Assembly (NCBI GenBank): GCA_026826555.1 | Contig: JAKSZT010053881.1 | Coordinates: 10,415,485 to 10,479,484, forward strand | Origin: Tolypeutes matacus | Lineage: Eukaryota > Chordata > Mammalia > Cingulata > Chlamyphoridae | Direction of reading: 5' to 3' | Length of the DNA stretch: 64,000 nucleotides | Part shown: positions 57,936 to 64,000 of the stretch, one piece after another | Layout: each line of letters starts with the position of its first letter | Position numbering within the stretch: the stretch's first letter is position 1 | Position numbers and translations under genes: made by a program | The notes under the pieces: model-generated | Told to the model about the DNA's origin: nothing | Seen by the model: the letters and a program-made list of their open reading frames with translations, nothing else | The model's database searches: none

Positions 57936-59213
57936 AAAAAGACTGTGTAAAATTAAAAAATAAAAACTAAAAAAAATTTAAAAATAAAAGACTATTTTAA
58001 GTCCCAGAGTTGAAGTAAAAGGAGTTTAGAACTTTATTAAAAACTATTAAAACACAATTAAAACATTCTGTATCTTTAAACTCAGAAAGATTCTTTAAAA
58101 ATTGTAGCTCAAGAAACAGCATGAATATATTTTTAAAGGGGAGCAAGGCACTGGAGTTGGGGTCACAAGATCAGAATTCAAGTCCTAGCTCTGCTACTAA
58201 CTAGCTATGTGACTTTAGCCTGTTTCCATCCTCATCTATAATATAAGCAAGTTGGATCTGGCTTGCTAAAATTAATTCCATTTTAAAATATGATTCCAGA
58301 TAACTAAAGGGGACAATCTTTATCTTATCCTTATTTTAAACACATTCAGGTAATAGAGAAAGAAAATACATATATTATTCCATACTTGACTAACTAAACA
58401 AGATAAAACACAGAAAACATCATCTCTACTATTAAAAAAAAAAAAAAGCTATAGCTTTGGCTCCGTATAGTCAGAGAAAAGTATACTGTCAGAAAAATAT
58501 AGTACACAGTTGAAGTTATGTGATTTAGATCACATCTTTCTGAATTCATTTAACTAAGTAGATGGTTTTGAAAACCCAAGTCTAGTTTGTTTGAAGGGGG
58601 AACAGAGAAGGAGAACATAAAAGAAGCTCAAGGTGGCTGTTTTAGTCTAGTTCTGCCAGAACCACCATAGCCAGTACCATGCACCTCTAATGGATATCCT
58701 TTTATCTATCGGTTTGTTGCGTGTTATATGGCTCTGGATCATGTAAGTTTAAGCCTGTTAAATACATAGGTCATTTAGATCTTTTTGGGGAAAAAAAAAA
58801 TCTACCATTAATAGAAAAAACTTCTACGGTCACTGTTTCACTACTTGAAACAATTTTTAGTTCACACAGACTATGTCTGTTCATTATATGCATTAACTTT
58901 CAGCTATTCAAAGAGTATAAACACAGGCCAGCCACTAGGAGTTTACAGATGAGTTAGGATCATGCAGATTTGACTACCTCTGGGTTATACTTTTAACATT
59001 AAATTTATACCTCAAGTTGCATATACGTACTACGTTCCTTTGCTAACAGGCACCAAAGAGAAAAGTTAATGTGTAAGGTGCTACGAAAAGGCTTAAGGCA
59101 TCATGAAGAGCTAAATCAAGTGATGGCTGTAAGTGGAAGATGACAGGAGAATGTGAGACTATCGAGCTCTAGGAAGCTTATTCGTCAGACCTAAAATATT
59201 TTATTTATGGTTT
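57936..59213. other. Mostly unique stretch with a MIR
   Basis: 58135-58270 is a sense MIR ('caagtcctagctctgctact', 'ctagctatgtgactttagcc'). The rest shows no exon or named repeat. Confidence 0.5.
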
Positions 59214-59228
59214 AAATATGAAGCTTCT

Positions 59229-59882
59229 CACTGTCCTGATTCTGTGATAATCAGGGTGGGCTAAACATTCGCTATATTAGAAACCATGCATGTGTCCCCA
59301 GACCTCGTTTTCCTCCCTAGGTCTGGTTTTTAGAATGCTGGTGATAAACTAAGCCTGATTTATTATATGTCCATCCTGTATGGGAAAAGACTGTAACTCT
59401 AGGTATCTCTGGTCAACCTTAAGAGATATAGCAGGGGGCTATATCTGGTTGGCGTCCATCTCCCATATGGAGGGACCTGGGTTCAATCCCCGGGACCTCC
59501 TGGTAAAAATTTAAAAAATATATAGAAGGTGCGTGGGCCGCCAGGCCATGTGCGCGGGTGCACCACCAGTTCCCGCGAGCCACACAGCAAGATGATGACA
59601 TAATAGGAGAGTGACACAAGGGAGAGGCAAGATGAGACGCACCGAAAAACCAGCAACTAAGGTTGCGCGGGCAGGATGCCTCTCTCCTACATCAGAGATT
59701 CCAAGGATTGAATCCCAGTGAAGACAGGAGGAGAAGGATGAGAAGAGAGGGCAAAAAATGGACACAGAGTTGCCCAGCGAATGGACACAGAAACAGCAAA
59801 AACGGGGGGGGGGGAGGGGGAAGGGGTGTAAAAATGGATAAAAGTAAATAAATAAATAAATCCTTAAAAAAAAAAAAAAAAA
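59229..59882 (+). mobile_element. DAS SINE with a 205-base 5' extension
   Basis: The long two-headed SINE body is at 59434-59882 (first head with a deletion, middle 'gatgatgacataataggag', G-run, A tail). The target duplication 'aaatatgaagcttct' is at 59214-59228 and 59883-59897. So 59229-59433, which is not SINE, was inserted together with it. Confidence 0.8.
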
Positions 59883-60299
59883 AAATATGAAGCTTCTTAT
59901 CCCTTTGAGGGAATAAGCCATACTTTGTGGCTCCTCTGTTTCTCTGATTCAATTTGCCCAGGGCTGCCTCATAAAGATGGCCAGATAAGGGCAATAATCC
60001 TACTGGGCTATCAATTTTATTCATAAAGCTAATTAACTGATATGAATTTTTTACTTCTGATAAATTGAGACAATAACATTTTTCTCGAAAACTTTACAGT
60101 CTAGTTAGCTCAAGGATCAAAATAAAATAGTGTAAATAAAAATACTTTGCAAGCTGTTCTATAAATGTAAGGCATTATTATTACTACTGATCTTAGCTTT
60201 TTTTAACCTTTCATATAAAGTCCAAAACTGGAATAATTTTCAAGTATTATTTCATAGTAACAGCATGTTATACTTCTTCCTAGTTCTACGTTAGCAGAT

Positions 60300-60512
60300 A
60301 TGCTTTTCAGTTTGTGGGTGTCTGAAGAGAAATCTTTACCCCCAGACTGTGGTGAAGACCAAATGGTATATCAGGAAAGAAAAAGAGACCTTGAAATGTT
60401 CTTTGAGTCTCCATTTGGGTCAGGATTGGATCTCACGGAACGGGTGAATCACCCAACTATTGCCAAAGTATTTGTGCTGCTTTTCAAAAAATTTCAGCAC
60501 CAGGTCATCTGA
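60300..60512 (+). other. Unassigned 70-codon open frame
   Basis: The frame has a protein-like composition (charged middle with DQMVYQERKRDLEMFF, then DLTERVNHPTIAKVF) and stops at 60510-60512. No family was recognised. It borders the L1 that starts near 60545. It may be a chance frame or the remnant of an unknown element. Confidence 0.2.
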
Positions 60513-60544
60513 ATCTCCAATTGGGAAAAAAAATCAGTTTCCTG

Positions 60545-62015
60545 ATGGACTACGGTCCTGATCAGTTCCTGATGAACTACAGTTCTAAATGTGAAAGATA
60601 AAACAACAAAGCTTATAGAGAAAACATGGAATACTTTTAGAGAAAAAAATAGAGATCTCTTAAATAGGACACAATAAAATCTGACCATAAAAGGAAAAAA
60701 ATGATCAATTTGATTATACTAAGAATTGGTTCGCCAAAGGACAACATTAATAAAGCACAGAAAAAAAGATATTGTAATAGTAAATCTGACAAAGAACTTC
60801 TATAGAGATTATATAGAGAATTCCTGTAACTCAATTAGAAAAATACAGATCACCCAATTAGTTCTGAACAGTCACTGCACAAAAGAGGAAATCCATATGG
60901 CCAGTAAACATGAAAAGATGTCCAACTTCACTAGTCATCAGGGAAATGCAAATTAAAATCACACTGTGGGGAAGCAGATGTGGCTCAAGTGATTGGGCTC
61001 CCGTCTACCATATAGGAGGTCCAGGGTTCGATTCCCAGGGCCTCCTGGTGAAGGCAAGCTGGCCCACGCAGAAAGCTGGCCCACGCAGGAGTGCTGGCCC
61101 GCACGGAGAGCTGGAGCAGCAAGATGACACAACAAAAAGAGACACAGAGGAGAGACAATAGTAAGAGATGTGGTGGACCTGGGAGCTGAGGTGGTGCAAG
61201 AGATTGAGCACTTCTCTCCCACTCTGGAAATTCCCTGGATTGGCTCCCAGTGCTGCCTAAAGAGAAGACAAGCACACACAGAAGAACACACAGCAAATGG
61301 ACACAGAGAGCAGACAATGGGGGGGGGGGGGGATAAATAAATTAATAAATCTTTAAAAAAAAAAAAACACATTGTGACTTTATACCCATCAAAATATCTA
61401 AAATTAAGAAGATGTAAAATACCAAGTATTGGTGAGAATATGCAGCAACTGGATCTCTCAAACACTGCTGTCGGTATAAGCTGGTTCAGTCATTTGGAAA
61501 ACTGTCATATTTATAAAACTGAACATATGCACATCTATGACCCAGCAATTCTACTCCAACATAAATGCTTACATATGTTCACAAAAAGATAGGTACTAGA
61601 ATGGCATAACTTGAATATCAGTAATAGCTAAAAACTGGAAATTATTCAAATGCCAATTAGTGGTAGAATGGGTAAATAATTTGGGGTATGTTCACACAAT
61701 GAATACTATACAGCAATGAGAATGAATTATCTTTAACTACATATAATAATATGAATGAATCTCACAAACATAATGCTGAACAAAAGAAGCCAGGCCCAGA
61801 GGTATATATGAGTCTATTTACATAAAAAACAAAAACAGGCAAAACCAATCTATGCTGTTAGAAGTCAGGATAGTAGTTACCATTGCAGGGGATAGGGGTG
61901 ACAGGAAGAGAACATGAGGGCTTCTAGGGCGTTGGTAAGGTTTTATTTCTGATCATATGTGTACTTTCCTGTATGCATGTTATACGTCCATAAAAAGTTT
62001 AAGAAATGCGACTTT
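60545..62015 (+). mobile_element. L1M 3' part, sense, split by a DAS SINE
   Basis: ORF2 text 'gatcaatttgattatactaa', 'acatgaaaagatgtccaac' and 'gggaaatgcaaattaaaatc', then after the SINE 'agaatatgcagcaactgg' and 3' UTR 'agtagttaccattgcagggg', ending 'cgtccataaaaagtttaag'. Many stops. Confidence 0.85.
60969..61367 (+). mobile_element. DAS SINE, long two-headed form with internal short repeats
   Basis: Head 'cagatgtggctcaagtgat', B-box 'gggttcgattcc'. Then three near copies of 'gctggcccacgcag' at about 61056-61110, a second box ('gaggtggtgcaagagattg', 'ggattggctcc'), a G-run and a tail. Target duplication cacaYtgtg at 60960-60968 and 61368-61376. Confidence 0.92.
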
Positions 62016-62068
62016 TTCTTTTTCTTTCACGTTGAGGTTTTGGCCTTTCAATAAAAAGTTAGCCCCAT

Positions 62069-62240
62069 TTTAGTTTGCTAAAGGCTGCTGGGAACAATAT
62101 ACCAGAAATGGGTTGGCTTTTACAATGGGAATTTATTATTTTGTGGCTGTGAAAATGTTCAAATCAAGGCATCATCAGAGATGCCATCTCACCATATAAA
62201 GGTCAGCTGCTGGCGATCCTGGACTGCCACGTGAGATGCT
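62069..62240 (-). mobile_element. MaLR LTR fragment
   Basis: The text 'ttttagtttgctaaaggctg', 'gaaatgggttggcttttac' and 'gttcaaatcaaggcatcatc' matches the 3' part of the LTR at 36524, in the same orientation. The remainder is lost or too diverged. Confidence 0.75.
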
Positions 62241-64000
62241 CCCATTTTAGCCTCCTGGTGGTGCTAGAATCTCTACAAGTTCCTTAGTGGAAGTGCCAGA
62301 TGTTTCAATCTAAGCTACACCCACCTACTGTAAGGCTGAGATGAAGGGCACCCCATCTAGACATATACTTACTAGCTTGATTCTTGAAAGTGTTTATAGA
62401 TGCAGGGGGGGAAAAGGATCATGTGTGGCTCTTCAGTAAACATGGACAGTATCCATTCATATCTCCACTGTGTTATCCTATCCAGGCCTTTTCCTCAAAT
62501 AAACATGCAAACTGTTTTCTTAGTCAAAGTCCTACAAAAATATTACAAGAAAATTTTCCCATTAAATAACATAAATATGCCCTTATTTACTTACTAAAAG
62601 TAAAAAACAAAAACAAAAACAAAAAAAACCCACCTGTGTAACTTTGTAGTTTGTTGATGCATTTATTATTATATGCAATAAGGAAATTTTCTATATTCAA
62701 TATGACAAAATTTTAAAACACTTGATACATGAATATTTAGAAATCCTTATGTAGAGGGTATGTTAACAACTCTCAATAGGAAAAAAATATGTTGATTCTT
62801 CCAAGGTAAGTCAGAAACATATAGCAAAGAAACAAACAATCAAGTTCAAGGGGGAAAACTGGCCATTTCATTAATTTGACTTCAAAAAGTTCTTTAAATA
62901 AGCAAGAGTCCAACATAGAAAGCTAAAATGTGTTATTTGAAACTCACTCAAACATTTTATGGGGAAGTTAAAGCGTTCCTTTTTCAATAGTCTATTAATT
63001 CTTTCAGAATTGTTATTAGGCAGTCAAAAAAAATTCTATCAGTCATCATCATCATCTCACCAGCAAATGAAAAAATAAGGCTAAGAAAGACAAAGGACTT
63101 GATACAAGTCAAATCGCATGCTCTAAATCTCATACTAAAACTTATTACTCCCCTTAAAATCATATATCATTAGAATTCCATCCTCTTTTCTTTAAATTTT
63201 ACATCAATAAAAATAATACTATATAAGACATTTATCACCCAATACTATCATGTTGTGTTGTTCATTTCTATCATCTTTGGGGAGGAAAGTTTACATAAAA
63301 TAATGACTTTTACATTTACTTGGTAGATATAGCTATGAGCAATTTTTTATATTAATTTGACTCAATAGGATCTATTTTAGGTTAATTAATCCTCAGAGAT
63401 ACAAATTCCTTTGTAAAGCAGTCAGCACTATTATTAAAAAAATTAACCAAAACATTCCAAAATCATGTGAAGTAAAGCATTAGCAAGACCAAAATACCTC
63501 ACTTTCTGCTTGTACCTGTAGCTTTTAAAGCTTAATCCGCTGCTTCCTCACCTTCCCAAATACCCCCATTTCACCCCATGATATCCCTTTCTCCTACATT
63601 CCTCTCTTCTATAAAAAATGATCAGACATAATCTACATTTATCAAATGGCTACAGTACATTTACACTTTAACAAATCCCACAAGTACTTTATATAAGCCT
63701 GCTAATAGTGAAAAATGGAAACCTTAATCACCTATTCAAGAAAGTTCAGGCATTGTCAAGCATAAAGATTTTTCTTTTGAGGGTGCAGAAATATAGGAAG
63801 TCTAAAATCATGCATTATCCAAATGCAAATCTGATGTAGCCCTTTCAGGGCGACTGCTGGGGGAGGTGATTATCCCTTGCCACTCTATCCCTTACACAAC
63901 TTTTCTCTGCTCCCCTTCCTTTAAGGAAAAAAAAAGCTGTTTAGAACATAGCTATTAAACACACCTGTTTGAACACACCCCCTAACCTTGATTCAAAAAT
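62241..64000. other. Unique AT-rich stretch to the window end
   Basis: No exon, RNA gene or named repeat was recognised. Small open frames at 62384-62597 show no domain. Confidence 0.3.

Noticed and set aside
60959..61465. Minus-strand open frame of 168 codons
   Set aside because: It is the complement of a long DAS SINE with flanking L1.

Overview
The window reads as nuclear DNA of a xenarthran mammal, most likely an armadillo (Dasypus). It carries about 28 copies of tRNA-headed DAS-type SINEs in several forms, which are the hallmark of that lineage. They sit on a background of mammalian L1, L2, MIR, ERVL-MaLR LTRs and old DNA transposons. The species call is inference from the SINE families.

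No intact protein-coding gene is visible. Almost every open frame comes from a transposon: L1 ORF2 read backwards, SINE bodies, LTRs or a Tigger element. Two processed pseudogenes are recognisable. One is an MRPL33 retrocopy (23913-24392, + strand), the right length of 65 codons but stopped at codon 38 and nested inside a MaLR LTR. The other is an ARGFX homeobox retrocopy (42602-43903, - strand), with a poly(A) tail, a polyadenylation signal, N-terminal repeats, a homeodomain, frameshifts and stops. An 81-base candidate exon at 498-578 is the only hint of a host gene in the unique sequence.

Layout: 1-2,100 holds L1 3' ends, DAS copies and the candidate exon. 2,139-5,866 is a long antisense L1 with a DAS dimer in it. 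6.9-8.7 kb has MER20 and DAS copies. 8.7-11.4 kb is a degraded MaLR provirus on the - strand with an ERV1-type solo LTR inside it. 12.9-14.1 kb is an old LTR split by an L1. 15.4-16.9 kb is a mosaic of ancient repeats. 17.6-28.9 kb is DAS and L1 3' ends around a 100-base assembly gap (21410-21509), plus the MRPL33 nest. 29-33 kb is mostly unique, with L2 and a poly(A)-ended LTR fragment. 34.5-48.9 kb is one old antisense L1 broken by a MaLR LTR, DAS copies, a 6 kb block that holds the ARGFX retrocopy, another L1 and a Tigger. 49.4-51.3 kb is a DAS element split by 1.7 kb of foreign sequence. 51.3-64 kb is largely unique with scattered DAS, MIR and L1, including a DAS copy with a 205-base 5' extension.

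The main interest is the insertion history: nested retrocopies with readable target duplications, a probable template-switch insertion between SINEs, a perfect 47-base local duplication, and a dimeric DAS form that moves as a unit. All families and boundaries were assigned by eye, so ends without a stated target duplication are approximate.
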